Positions 20,880 through 28,786 of a DNA stretch of 36,281 nt are shown here, one piece after another. The DNA comes from T1Sed10-7 sp047921175 (lineage in GTDB: Bacteria; Actinomycetota; Nitriliruptoria; Nitriliruptorales; Nitriliruptoraceae): contig JBLRWQ010000029.1 of assembly GCA_047921175.1 (NCBI GenBank), positions 1 through 36,281 on the forward strand. The letters run 5' to 3'. The position numbers were made by a program, and so were the translations under genes. Below the pieces are notes generated by a model that had not been told where the DNA came from, made no database searches, and worked only from the letters and a program-made list of their open reading frames with translations. How positions within the stretch are numbered: position 1 is the first letter of the stretch; each line of letters begins with the position of its first letter.

Positions 20880-22585
20880 TGCCCCCGGGTGCCATCGACC
20901 TGGACGACGTCCAGAACCACGAGCTCGAGCACCGCAGCCGCATCGTCAACCGCGCGCTGGTGTGCACCTCGACCGGCTGCCTGTCCGCCGGCGCCGCGGC
21001 GGTCCGCGCACGGCTGGAGGCCGACCTCGCCGCGAGTGAGGACGAGCACGAGGCGGAGGTGGTCGCCACCGGCTGCCCGGGGCTGTGCAGCAAGGGCCCG
21101 CTGGTCACCGTGGAGTCCCGCGGCGGCGTCTCGACCATGTACGAGCATGTCGACGAGGAGCGGGCCGGCGCCATCGCCCGCGACCACCTCCTCGGCAACA
21201 AGGTCGCCGAGGACGCCCCCGTCGTCCCGCCGGAGATCCCCTTCTACGCCAAGCAGCACCAGGTGGTGCTCCGGAACGCGGGCCGCATCGACCCGGACCG
21301 CATCGAGGACTACATCGCGGTCGGCGGCTACCGGGCGCTCGAGAAGGCCCTCAAGCACCTGACGCCCCAGGAGGTCATCCAGGCCATCGACGCGTCGGGG
21401 CTCCGGGGCCGAGGTGGCGCCGGCTACCCGACCGCCCGCAAGTGGCAGCTGCTGCACGACGCCCCGGGCGAGCAGAAGTACGTGGTGGTCAACGGCGACG
21501 AGGGTGACCCCGGCGCCTACATGGACCGCACGATCATGGACTCCGACCCGCACCGCCTGCTCGAGGGCATCGCGATCGCCGCCTACGCCACCGGCGCGAA
21601 CAAGGCGTTCGTGTACGTCCGGGCGGAGTACCCGCTGGCGATCGAGCGGTTGGAGCGGGCGATCCGGGCGGCCAAGAAGGCCAAGATCCTCGGTCGCAGC
21701 GTGCTCGGGCACGCGATGGCCCTGGACATCGAGGTCCGGGTCGGCGCGGGTGCCTTCGTGTGCGGGGAGGAGACCGCGCTGATGGCCTCGATCGAGGGTC
21801 GGCGTGGCACCCCGTCGCTGCGTCCGCCGTATCCGACCGAGAAGGGGCTGTGGGGCGCCCCGACCATGATCAACAACGTCGAGACGATCGCCAACATCGC
21901 CCCGATCATCCTCGACGGCCCGGAGGCCTTCGCCTCGGTCGGGACCGAGACGTCCAAGGGCACGAAGGTCTTCGCCCTGGCCGGGTCGGTGGTCAACACC
22001 GGGCTGATCGAGGTGCCGATGGGCATCTCGCTCCGGGAGATCGTGTTCGACATGGCCGGTGGCATCCCGGACGGCAAGGCCTTCAAGGCCGCGCAGACCG
22101 GTGGGCCCTCCGGTGGCTGCATCCCGGCGCAGTTCCTCGACACCCCGGTCGACTACGAGCACCTGCGCGAGCTCGGCTCCATGATGGGGTCCGGCGGGCT
22201 GGTCGTGATGGACGAGACCGTCAGGATGCCCGAGGTGGCGCGCTTCTACATGGAGTTCTGCCGCGACGAGAGCTGCGGCAAGTGCACGCCGTGTCGTGCC
22301 GGGACGGTCAAGATGCACGAGTTCCTGGACCGCATCTGCGAGGGCGTGGGCCGCAAGCGCGACCTCCAGCACCTGGAGAGCCTGTGCAAGACCGTCCGGG
22401 CGACCAGCCTGTGCGGGCTGGGGCAGAGCGCCCCGAACCCGGTGTTCTCCACCCTCGAGCACTTCCGCGAGGAGTACCTCGAGCTGCTCGTCGAGGACGA
22501 GGTCTACCGCAGCAACGGGCACGGGCCACCGGACGGTGCCGTCCCGAGCACCGCAGCCGCGACCAGCGACGGAGGTGCCCGATGA
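20879..22585 (+). CDS. hoxF: NAD-reducing hydrogenase diaphorase subunit, NADH/FMN-binding
   Basis: A 568-aa flavoprotein that exchanges electrons with NAD. The N-terminal thioredoxin-like domain carries a [2Fe-2S] set (C29 and C34 in CTSTGC, then CPGLC near 63-67), an extra found in HoxF rather than in NuoF. GLRGRGGAGYPTARKW and NGDEGDPGAYMDR bind FMN and NADH. GAGAFVCGEETALMASIEG continues the family core. The C-terminal [4Fe-4S] ligands are in CRDESCGKCTPCRAGT (~461) and near SLC-G (~511). It starts at the TGATG overlap with hoxE. Confidence 0.95.
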   Translation: MPPGAIDLDDVQNHELEHRSRIVNRALVCTSTGCLSAGAAAVRARLEADLAASEDEHEAEVVATGCPGLCSKGPLVTVESRGGVSTMYEHVDEERAGAIARDHLLGNKVAEDAPVVPPEIPFYAKQHQVVLRNAGRIDPDRIEDYIAVGGYRALEKALKHLTPQEVIQAIDASGLRGRGGAGYPTARKWQLLHDAPGEQKYVVVNGDEGDPGAYMDRTIMDSDPHRLLEGIAIAAYATGANKAFVYVRAEYPLAIERLERAIRAAKKAKILGRSVLGHAMALDIEVRVGAGAFVCGEETALMASIEGRRGTPSLRPPYPTEKGLWGAPTMINNVETIANIAPIILDGPEAFASVGTETSKGTKVFALAGSVVNTGLIEVPMGISLREIVFDMAGGIPDGKAFKAAQTGGPSGGCIPAQFLDTPVDYEHLRELGSMMGSGGLVVMDETVRMPEVARFYMEFCRDESCGKCTPCRAGTVKMHEFLDRICEGVGRKRDLQHLESLCKTVRATSLCGLGQSAPNPVFSTLEHFREEYLELLVEDEVYRSNGHGPPDGAVPSTAAATSDGGAR

Positions 22586-23337
22586 GCCCGCGTCCCGCCA
22601 ACGCCCGCCCGACCGTGCCCGTCACCATCGACGGGGAGAGCTACAAGGCCTTCGAGGGCGAGACCGTCATGGAGCTCGCCCGCAGGGTCGGGGTCCGGAT
22701 CCCGAGCCTGTGCTACCTCGAGGGCCTCTCGATCCACGGCGGCTGCCGGCTCTGCGTCGTCGAGGTCGAGGGTGACCACCGCCTCTTCCCGGCCTGCGCG
22801 ATGGAGGTGACCGCCGAGCTGTCGGTCACGACCCAGAGCTGGGACCTGCACGAGCACCGGCGCCGGATGACCGAGCTGCTGTTCGCCGAGGGCAGCCACG
22901 TCTGCGCCTTCTGCGTCTCCTCGGGCTCCTGCGAGCTGCAGGACCTGGCCACCGAGCACGACGTCGACCACATCCACTACGACTTCGCGCATCCCAGCCA
23001 GGGCATCGACGCCTCCCATCCGAAGTACAGCCTCGACCGCGACCGCTGCGTCCTGTGCACCCGGTGCGTGCGGGTCTGCGACGAGATCGAGGGTGCCCAC
23101 GTCTGGGACGTGGCGATGCGGGGCAGCCAGGGCCGGATCGTCGCCGGGATGGACCAGCCCTGGGGCGAGGTCCCGGACTGCACCTGGTGCGGCAAGTGCG
23201 TGCTCGTCTGCCCGACCGGCGCCCTGTCGTTCAAGGGCCGCGCGACCGCGGAGATGGTGCACGACCCCGATGTCGTGGCGTTCCTGGCCACGGCCCGTGA
23301 GGACGGCGAGTGGCTCGAACGGAAGGCCGACGCGTGA
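22582..23337 (+). CDS. hoxU: NAD-reducing hydrogenase electron-transfer subunit
   Basis: A 251-aa iron-sulfur protein that joins the diaphorase to the hydrogenase dimer. It equals the N-terminus of NuoG. A [2Fe-2S] ferredoxin fold uses CYLEGLSIHGGCRLC and a later PAC. The His-Cys3 [4Fe-4S] site is HVCAFCVSSGSC. Two ferredoxin-type [4Fe-4S] motifs follow, CVLCTRCVRVC and CTWCGKCVLVCP. GGAGG precedes ATG 22582, which overlaps the hoxF stop as ATGA. Confidence 0.95.
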   Translation: MSPRPANARPTVPVTIDGESYKAFEGETVMELARRVGVRIPSLCYLEGLSIHGGCRLCVVEVEGDHRLFPACAMEVTAELSVTTQSWDLHEHRRRMTELLFAEGSHVCAFCVSSGSCELQDLATEHDVDHIHYDFAHPSQGIDASHPKYSLDRDRCVLCTRCVRVCDEIEGAHVWDVAMRGSQGRIVAGMDQPWGEVPDCTWCGKCVLVCPTGALSFKGRATAEMVHDPDVVAFLATAREDGEWLERKADA

Positions 23338-23912
23338 GCGACACCCCAACCAACGGCAAGTTCCGGGTCGCGACGGCCTGGCTGGGTGGCTGCTCCGGCT
23401 GCCACATGTCCTTCCTCGACCTCGACGAGCGGCTGCTCGACCTCGCGAAGCTCGCGGACCTGGTCTACGGCCCGCTGACCGACGTCAAGGAGTTCCCGGC
23501 CGACGTCGACGTGACGCTGGTCGAGGGCGCGGTCACCAACGAGGACAACCTCGAACTGGCACGCACGGTGCGGGCCAACTCGAAGTACGTCATCTCCTTC
23601 GGTGATTGCGCGGTGAGCGGCAACATCACCTCGCTGCGCAACCCGCTCGGTGATCCCACGGACCTGGTCCGTCGGGTCTACGTCGACCACCCCGACATCA
23701 ACGGCCAGATGCCCACCGAGGTCGTGCCGGCGCTGCTGCCCCAGTCGGAGCCGCTGCACGAGGTCATCCCCATCGACGTCTACCTCCCGGGATGTCCGCC
23801 GTCGGCGGAGCGGATCTGGACCCTGCTCGGCCGCCTGCTCGAGTCGCTGGCCGCCGGGGAGGGGATCCCCGAGCTGACCTGGCGCGGCCCCGAGGACCTG
23901 CGCTTCGGCTGA
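23334..23912 (+). CDS. hoxY: NAD-reducing [NiFe] hydrogenase small subunit
   Basis: From GTG 23334 (GTGA overlap with hoxU) it is 192 aa. It holds the proximal [4Fe-4S] cluster. Ligand regions are WLGGCSGCHMSFLD at the N-terminus, FGDCAVSGNITSLRNP and LPGCPPSAERIW. No Tat signal is present, so the enzyme is cytoplasmic, as expected for group 3 hydrogenases. Its short length, lacking the extra clusters of membrane uptake enzymes, fits the bidirectional group 3d type. Confidence 0.94.
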   Translation: MSDTPTNGKFRVATAWLGGCSGCHMSFLDLDERLLDLAKLADLVYGPLTDVKEFPADVDVTLVEGAVTNEDNLELARTVRANSKYVISFGDCAVSGNITSLRNPLGDPTDLVRRVYVDHPDINGQMPTEVVPALLPQSEPLHEVIPIDVYLPGCPPSAERIWTLLGRLLESLAAGEGIPELTWRGPEDLRFG

Positions 23913-24001
23913 AGCCGCCCGCGCCCCCGTCCCCAACCGAGCCCATCCGACCGCACCCGTCCGCATCCGTCCGCGAGGACGCCGACGACCACGAGGCAGC
24001 C

Positions 24002-25441
24002 GTGCACGACATCCACCACACCATCGATCCGGTCACCCGCATCGAGGGCCACGCGAAGATCACGTTGCGCCTCGACGGGGACGGCGAGGTCGCCGACGCG
24101 CGCTTCCACGTGACCGAGTTCCGTGGCTTCGAGGAGTTCTGCAAGGGCCGGCCGATCCACGAGATGCCGGGCATCACCGCCCGGACCTGCGGGATCTGTC
24201 CGGTCAGCCACCTGCTCGCGGCCTCGAAGGCCGGGGACATGATCCTCGGGGTCGTCCCGCCGCCGGCGGCGCGCAAGCAGCGACAGCTGCTCAACCTCGG
24301 CCAGATCCTGCAGTCCCACTCCCTCAGCTTCTTCCACCTGTCCGCCCCGGACCTGCTGCTCGGCATGGACCACGACCCGGCGACGCGCAACGTGTTCGGC
24401 CTGATGCAGGCCGAGCCCGAGATCGCCCGCCGAGGCATCCGCATGCGCCAGTTCGGGCAGGAGATCATCACCGCCGTGTCCGGCCGTCGTGTGCACGGCC
24501 ACCAGGTCGTCCCCGGCGGGGTGACCGAGCCCTTCACCCAGGAGAAGCGCGCGGCCATCGTCGCCGACCTGGACGAGATCCTGCATGCCGCGACCGCCAC
24601 GCTGGAGCTGCTGCACTCGGTGTCCGACCGGTTCGACCGCGAGCGGGCCTCCTTCGGCGACTTCGCGTCGCTGTTCCTCGGCCACGTCCAGCCCGACGGG
24701 ACCTGGGAGCACGTCGAGGGCAACCTCACGATGATCGACCACGACGGCACGGTCGTCGTGAACCAGTTCGCCCCCGAGGACTACCAGCGCTACCTCGGTG
24801 AGTCCGGCAAGTCGGACTCCTACCTGAAGTCGCCCTACTACCGCGACCGCGTCGACGGGGACGACCCGCGACCGGGGATGTACCGGGTCGGCCCGCTGGC
24901 CCGGGTCAACATCGCGGAGCGGTTCGGGACCCCGCTCGCCGACGAGGGGCTGGCCGACTTCCGGGAGCGGTACGGACGCATCGCGTCGTCGTCGTTCCTG
25001 TACCACCACGCCCGGGTGCTGGAGGTCATCGCCTGCGCCGAGCGCATCGCGGCCCTGATGGACGACCCGGTCCTGTTCGACACGCGCGTGCGGGCCGAGG
25101 CCGGGATCAACAGCAACCGGGGCGTGGGCGCCTCGGAGGCGCCGCGCGGCACGCTGATCCACGACTACGAGGTGGACGACGACGGCCTGATCACGTCGAT
25201 GAACCTGATCATCGCCACCGGCCAGAACGACCTCGCGATGAACGCGACGATCCTGTCGATCGCCAAGGAGTTCGTGGACGGCCCGCAGCTGACCGACGGG
25301 GTGCTGAACCGCATCGAGGCGGGCGTCCGGGCCTTCGACCCGTGCCTGTCCTGCTCGACGCATGCGATCGGGCAGATGCCGATGAAGGTGCAGCTGCTCG
25401 CCCCCGACGGTGAGCTGCTGCAGGAGGTGCGTCGCGACTGA
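24002..25441 (+). CDS. hoxH: NAD-reducing [NiFe] hydrogenase large subunit
   Basis: The catalytic subunit that splits or makes H2. From GTG 24002, with GAGGC upstream, it is 479 aa. Nickel-site motif L1 is RTCGICPVSH (C63, C66) after the usual VTRIEGHAK. Motif L2 is DPCLSCSTH (C448, C451, H454). The 25 residues after H454 form the tail that a specific endopeptidase removes after nickel insertion. The downstream hoxW product suits this job. Group 3d is the best fit given hoxEFU next to it. An 88-bp C-rich gap separates it from hoxY, the only real gap in the operon. Confidence 0.95.
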   Translation: MHDIHHTIDPVTRIEGHAKITLRLDGDGEVADARFHVTEFRGFEEFCKGRPIHEMPGITARTCGICPVSHLLAASKAGDMILGVVPPPAARKQRQLLNLGQILQSHSLSFFHLSAPDLLLGMDHDPATRNVFGLMQAEPEIARRGIRMRQFGQEIITAVSGRRVHGHQVVPGGVTEPFTQEKRAAIVADLDEILHAATATLELLHSVSDRFDRERASFGDFASLFLGHVQPDGTWEHVEGNLTMIDHDGTVVVNQFAPEDYQRYLGESGKSDSYLKSPYYRDRVDGDDPRPGMYRVGPLARVNIAERFGTPLADEGLADFRERYGRIASSSFLYHHARVLEVIACAERIAALMDDPVLFDTRVRAEAGINSNRGVGASEAPRGTLIHDYEVDDDGLITSMNLIIATGQNDLAMNATILSIAKEFVDGPQLTDGVLNRIEAGVRAFDPCLSCSTHAIGQMPMKVQLLAPDGELLQEVRRD

Positions 25442-25907
25442 CACCTCCCGGACGCTGCCGGCCCCGGTGCTCGTCATCGGGGTCGGCTCGCTGTTGCGCA
25501 CCGACGATGCGGTCGGACGCGAGGTCGCCGACCGGCTCGAGGCCATGGCGCTGGACGACGTCGAGGTGCTCAGCCTCCACCAGCTGACCCCGGAGATCGC
25601 GCCCCTCGCTGCGGACCGTGAGCTCGTCGTGCTCGTCGACGCCGCGGTCGACGTGACCGAGCTGACGGTGCGTGAGCTCGAGATCGACACCTCCGGCACG
25701 CTCATGACCCACCACCTCGGTCCCAGCGGCCTGCTGTCCTTCGGCGCCAAGCTGGGCTGGCGCCCGCGGCGGGCCGTGTCGCTGTCGATCCCGGTGCGCC
25801 ACCTCGACGTCGGCACCGAGGTGTCACGTCACGGCGCGGCGCTGGTGGAACAGGCGGTGACCGAGGTGCTCGCCCTGATCGCCGGTCGGGAGGGGGCAGG
25901 CGGCTAG
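25410..25907 (+). CDS. hoxW: Hydrogenase maturation endopeptidase
   Basis: It should cleave the HoxH tail after the nickel-site histidine. LVIGVGSLLRTDDAVGREVAD is the family start, with D-D where HybD has the nickel-binding Glu/Asp. VVLVDAAVD and MTHHLGPSGLL give the second and third metal-contacting residues (Asp and His). The start is unclear. GTG 25410 overlaps hoxH by 32 bp and gives 165 aa. GTG 25467 gives 146 aa, closer to the family, but no ribosome site sits near it. AGGAGG at 25422-25427 is too far from either. Other maturation genes (hypABCDEF) are absent here. Confidence 0.85.
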   Translation: MSCCRRCVATDTSRTLPAPVLVIGVGSLLRTDDAVGREVADRLEAMALDDVEVLSLHQLTPEIAPLAADRELVVLVDAAVDVTELTVRELEIDTSGTLMTHHLGPSGLLSFGAKLGWRPRRAVSLSIPVRHLDVGTEVSRHGAALVEQAVTEVLALIAGREGAGG

Positions 25908-25910
25908 CCT
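25905..25910 (+). promoter_or_regulatory. Candidate -10 box for the thiolase (TAGCCT)
   Basis: TAGCCT includes the hoxW stop codon and lies 49 nt before the thiolase ATG. Confidence 0.35.
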
Positions 25911-25959
25911 CGGGACCGGGAGCCGGACCATCCATGCGTCCACCACGGGAGAGCCAGCC

Positions 25960-27162
25960 ATGCCGGAAGCCGTCATCGTCGCCGCCGCCCGCAGCCCGAT
26001 CGGCCGGGCCTTCAAAGGGTCCATGACCGAGGTCCGCCCGGACGACCTGACCGCCACGATCGTGCAGGCCGCCATGGCCCAGGTGCCGCAGCTCGACCCG
26101 GCCGAGGTCGAGGACCTGCTGCTCGGCTGTGGCCTGCCGGGCGGCGAGCAGGGCTTCAACATGGCCCGGGTCGTGACCACGCTGCTCGGCTGGGACGTCC
26201 CCGGCGCGACCATCACCCGCTACTGCTCCTCGAGCCTGCAGACGACCCGCATGGCGATGCACGCGATCCGGGCGGGGGAGGGGGACGTGTTCGTCTCCGC
26301 CGGGGTCGAGATGGTCTCGCGCTACGTCAAGGGCAGCTCCGACAGCCTGCCCGATACCCAGAACCCCCGCTTCGCCGAGGCCGTCGCCCGGACCGAGGCT
26401 CGGGCGCAGGGCGGCGCCGGCCCGTGGGAGCCGGCCGCGCTGCCGGATACCTACATCCCGATGGGGCAGACCGCGGAGAACGTCGCCGAACTGCGGGGGG
26501 TCTCCCGCGAGGCGATGGACGACCTCGCCTTCGCTTCCCAGACGCGCTACGCGGAGGCCAGGGCGGCAGGGTTCTGGGACCGCGAGATCACCCCGATCAC
26601 CCTGCCCGACGGCACGGTGATGGATGCCGACGAGTCACCACGTCTGGCGGACCGGGACAAGATGCGCGAGCTCGCGCCGGTGTTCCGGCCGGACGGTCGC
26701 GTCACCGCCGGCAACGCCTGCCCGCTCAACGACGGGGCGGCCGCGCTGGTCATCATGTCGGACGTGAAGGCGGCCGAGCTCGGCATCGAGCCGCTGGCTC
26801 GGGTGGTGGCCACGGGCGTGTCCGCGCTCGACCCGGAGATCATGGGGCTCGGGCCGGTGGCGGCCTCCCGCCAGGCGCTCGCCCGCGCCGGCATGACGAT
26901 CGACGACGTCGACATCGTGGAGATCAACGAGGCCTTCGCCGCCCAGGTGCTGCCCTCGGCGGAGGACCTCGGGATCGACCACGACGACCTCAACCCCTTC
27001 GGCGGGGCGATCGCGCTGGGCCACCCGTTCGGCATGACCGGGGCGCGCATCACGACGACCCTGCTCAACGGCCTGCGCGAGCGCGATCAGACGATCGGCC
27101 TCGAGACGATGTGCGTCGGCGGTGGCCAGGGCATGGCGATGATCGTCGAGCGGCTGCGGTAG
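25960..27162 (+). CDS. Acetyl-CoA acetyltransferase / thiolase family
   Basis: A 400-aa thiolase. The acyl-binding Cys is C89 in RYCSSSLQT. The general base and second Cys are H355 (GHPFGMTGAR) and C385 (CVGGGQGMAMIVE). GNACPLNDGAAALVIM and EINEAFAAQVL are core motifs. The family either condenses two acetyl-CoA to acetoacetyl-CoA or cleaves 3-ketoacyl-CoA in beta-oxidation. C-S-S-S instead of the common C-A-S-G, and GHPFGM instead of GHPIGA, place it among the FadA/FadI-like actinobacterial members, so direction is open. Condensation would feed the ethylmalonyl-CoA pathway suggested by ecm. Confidence 0.9.
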   Translation: MPEAVIVAAARSPIGRAFKGSMTEVRPDDLTATIVQAAMAQVPQLDPAEVEDLLLGCGLPGGEQGFNMARVVTTLLGWDVPGATITRYCSSSLQTTRMAMHAIRAGEGDVFVSAGVEMVSRYVKGSSDSLPDTQNPRFAEAVARTEARAQGGAGPWEPAALPDTYIPMGQTAENVAELRGVSREAMDDLAFASQTRYAEARAAGFWDREITPITLPDGTVMDADESPRLADRDKMRELAPVFRPDGRVTAGNACPLNDGAAALVIMSDVKAAELGIEPLARVVATGVSALDPEIMGLGPVAASRQALARAGMTIDDVDIVEINEAFAAQVLPSAEDLGIDHDDLNPFGGAIALGHPFGMTGARITTTLLNGLRERDQTIGLETMCVGGGQGMAMIVERLR

Positions 27163-27177
27163 CAGGCGCCGCGGTCG

Positions 27178-27366
27178 TCACTCGTCCCTGTCGAGCGGGT
27201 CGTCCAGGACGTCGCTGACGGTCTCGTCATCGAGGTGGCGGTCCTCCGGCGGGAGCTTCTCCGCCTGCCGGCGGTCCTGGAAGCGGTCCAGCGTCCGGAG
27301 CACCAGCACGACGCCGAGTCCGAGCACGGCGACGACGACGAGCGTGATCACGAGCGTGCTGTCCAT
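27178..27366 (-). CDS. Small single-pass membrane protein, hypothetical
   Basis: A 62-aa protein from ATG 27366. Residues ~4-24 form one hydrophobic helix (VITLVVVAVLGLGVVLVL). R/K residues follow, then an acidic tail (EDRHLDDETVSDVLDDPLD). No conserved family was recognised. It is downstream of the metallo-beta-lactamase gene on the same strand, 32 bp away, so it is probably the last gene of the greA operon. It ends 15 bp from the convergent thiolase. Confidence 0.65.
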   Translation of the reverse strand: MDSTLVITLVVVAVLGLGVVLVLRTLDRFQDRRQAEKLPPEDRHLDDETVSDVLDDPLDRDE

Positions 27367-27398
27367 CGAGGTTGCGCTCCCAGTGCGGTGGCGGGGGG

Positions 27399-28097
27399 TC
27401 AGCCTGCAGCGACCAGGGTACGTAGTCGGCCGGCGGCATCGTCGAGCACCGGCCGGCCGTGCGCGAGGGCGAGCCGTGCGGTGCCGCGCTCCGCGAGTCG
27501 CGCGACCGAGGCCAGGTTGGGCGCGGTCCGCCAGCACAGGAACGCGGGCGAGGGGGTCAACGTGAAGACGTTGAAGACCACGTCCCCGCCGATCACCAGG
27601 TCGTGGTGGGGCAGGTGGAAGGCCACGTGCCCCACGGTGTGGCCCGGGGTGGCGACGACCTCCAGCCCCCCGGCGATGTCCAGGACCTGTCCGTCCTCGA
27701 GCGGGGTCACCCGGGGGACCGTGACGGTCCGCCCCCACGCGCCGGGGACGGGCAGCCGGGAGATGAGCCGGGCCCCACGGTGCTCGGACGGCGGGAACGG
27801 GGCCCGGCCCTCGACGATGTCCACCTCGTCCACGCCGATCGCCACCTCGGCGTCGCAGCCGGCCCGCCGCAGGTGGGACACGCCACCGGTGTGGTCGTGG
27901 TGGGCATGGGTCAGCAGGATGCGGGTCACGTCCTGTGGCGCGATGCCGAGCTGGGCCAGCCGGGCGCTGAGCCCGGGACGGTCGAGGCCGGAGTCGATGA
28001 GGGTCACGCCATCGTCGTCGCGGACCACCACGACGTTGACCCCGGCCTGGGCGCTCAGCTGGTGGACGCCCTCGGAGACCTCGGTGATCTGGCGCAC
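27399..28097 (-). CDS. Metallo-beta-lactamase-fold hydrolase
   Basis: A 232-aa protein from GTG 28097, chosen because GAGG lies 6 nt upstream; a TTG at 28109 is possible. LTHAHHDHTGG is the H-x-H-x-D-H zinc motif. TPGHTVGHVAFH gives the next His, GGDVVFN the bridging Asp, and LAHGRP the last His. The metal site is thus complete. Glyoxalase II, lactonase or thioesterase-type reactions are all possible. It follows greA by 8 bp. Confidence 0.88.
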   Translation of the reverse strand: MRQITEVSEGVHQLSAQAGVNVVVVRDDDGVTLIDSGLDRPGLSARLAQLGIAPQDVTRILLTHAHHDHTGGVSHLRRAGCDAEVAIGVDEVDIVEGRAPFPPSEHRGARLISRLPVPGAWGRTVTVPRVTPLEDGQVLDIAGGLEVVATPGHTVGHVAFHLPHHDLVIGGDVVFNVFTLTPSPAFLCWRTAPNLASVARLAERGTARLALAHGRPVLDDAAGRLRTLVAAG

Positions 28098-28105
28098 CGG
28101 TGACC

Positions 28106-28570
28106 TCAAGGGGTGCGGATGTCGACGACGGTCACGTCGATCTCGACCCCGGCGGGGGTCGAGAACGTGACCGTGGCGCCGACGGGCTGGTCGAGCACCG
28201 ACCGACCCATCGGGCTGTCCTTGGACAGGATGTCGTGCTCGTCGTGGGCGTCCTCGCGGCTGCCGACGAGGTAGGTCTCCTCGTCCCCGTCGATGTCGAG
28301 CACGACGACCAGGCCCGGGCGGACCACGTCGGTGTTCTCCGGCTCCCCGATGTGGGCGTCACGCAGCAGCTCCTCGAGCTGACGGATGCGTGCCTCCATC
28401 TTGCCCTGCTCGTCCTTGGCCGCGTGGTACTCGGCGTTCTCGCGCAGATCACCGTGGGCACGTGCGGTCTCGATCTCGGCGGAGATCCGTGTGCGACCGT
28501 CGGTCTTGAGGGTCTCGAGCTCCGCCTTGAGGCGGTCGAAGGCGTCCTGGCTCAGCCATGTCTCGGCCAT
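28106..28570 (-). CDS. greA: Transcription elongation factor GreA
   Basis: It rescues backtracked RNA polymerase by stimulating transcript cleavage. The 154-aa product has the usual length. The coiled-coil hairpin (~1-75) has at its tip HGDLRENAEYH with the two acidic residues D41 and E44 that reach the active site. The C-terminal FKBP-like domain includes ILSKDSPMGRSVL and VEIDVTVVDI. The ATG at 28570 has GGAG 8 nt upstream. It heads a three-gene operon. Its 5' leader carries three hairpins. Confidence 0.96.
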   Translation of the reverse strand: MAETWLSQDAFDRLKAELETLKTDGRTRISAEIETARAHGDLRENAEYHAAKDEQGKMEARIRQLEELLRDAHIGEPENTDVVRPGLVVVLDIDGDEETYLVGSREDAHDEHDILSKDSPMGRSVLDQPVGATVTFSTPAGVEIDVTVVDIRTP

Positions 28571-28603
28571 CGGGCAACTCCAGCATCGTCGGGTACCGGG
28601 TCC

Positions 28604-28681
28604 GGTTCCCCTCCCGAGGGGGCCGGCCCGCAGCCGTGGGGCGACCCCACGGGAAACGCCCGGACGGAGCCGCCCGGGCGT
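28604..28681 (-). promoter_or_regulatory. Hairpin-rich 5' leader of greA, attenuator candidate
   Basis: Read on the minus strand, the leader holds three stems in order. H1 is ACGCCCGG/CCGGGCGT (28681-28674 with 28663-28656), 8 bp followed by TTTCCC. H2 is CCGTGGGG/CCCCACGG (28652-28645 with 28641-28634), 8 bp with a 3-nt loop. H3 is CCCCT/AGGGG with flanking GG/CC (28624-28604). H1 has terminator form and would lie at the very start of the RNA. Confidence 0.5.
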
Positions 28682-28692
28682 GCAGTAGGGGA

Positions 28693-28698
28693 AGGATA
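28693..28698 (-). promoter_or_regulatory. Candidate -10 box for greA (TATCCT)
   Basis: Minus-strand TATCCT (TAnnnT) is the best -10 in the greA/uppS divergent gap. Transcription would begin near 28686, just before hairpin H1, giving a ~115-nt leader. Confidence 0.5.
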
Positions 28699-28773
28699 CC
28701 AGGCCGCTCACGCGGGTGGGAGCATCGGCGGGCGGGACGGGCGGCCGGTGTCCGGCGAGGGCCGTGCCGCCCC

Positions 28774-28779
28774 TAGGCT
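28774..28779 (+). promoter_or_regulatory. Leaderless -10 box for uppS (TAGGCT)
   Basis: TAGGCT ends 7 nt before the uppS ATG. This spacing puts the RNA start at or next to the start codon, the actinobacterial leaderless layout. No ribosome site is present, which agrees. Confidence 0.6.
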
Positions 28780-28786
28780 GACCGCC

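Noticed and set aside
20304..23337. NuoE-NuoF-NuoG of respiratory complex I
   Set aside because: HoxF has the extra N-terminal [2Fe-2S] domain, HoxU is only 251 aa, and hydrogenase small and large subunit genes follow directly with overlaps.
25422..25427. AGGAGG as the ribosome site deciding the hoxW start
   Set aside because: No start codon in the hoxW frame lies within 5-15 nt of it, so the start was left uncertain.
28600..28690. A tRNA gene in the greA/uppS gap, suggested by GGTTCCCCTCCCGAGG-like pieces
   Set aside because: No cloverleaf, anticodon arm or conserved T-loop could be drawn. The pieces pair as separate hairpins.
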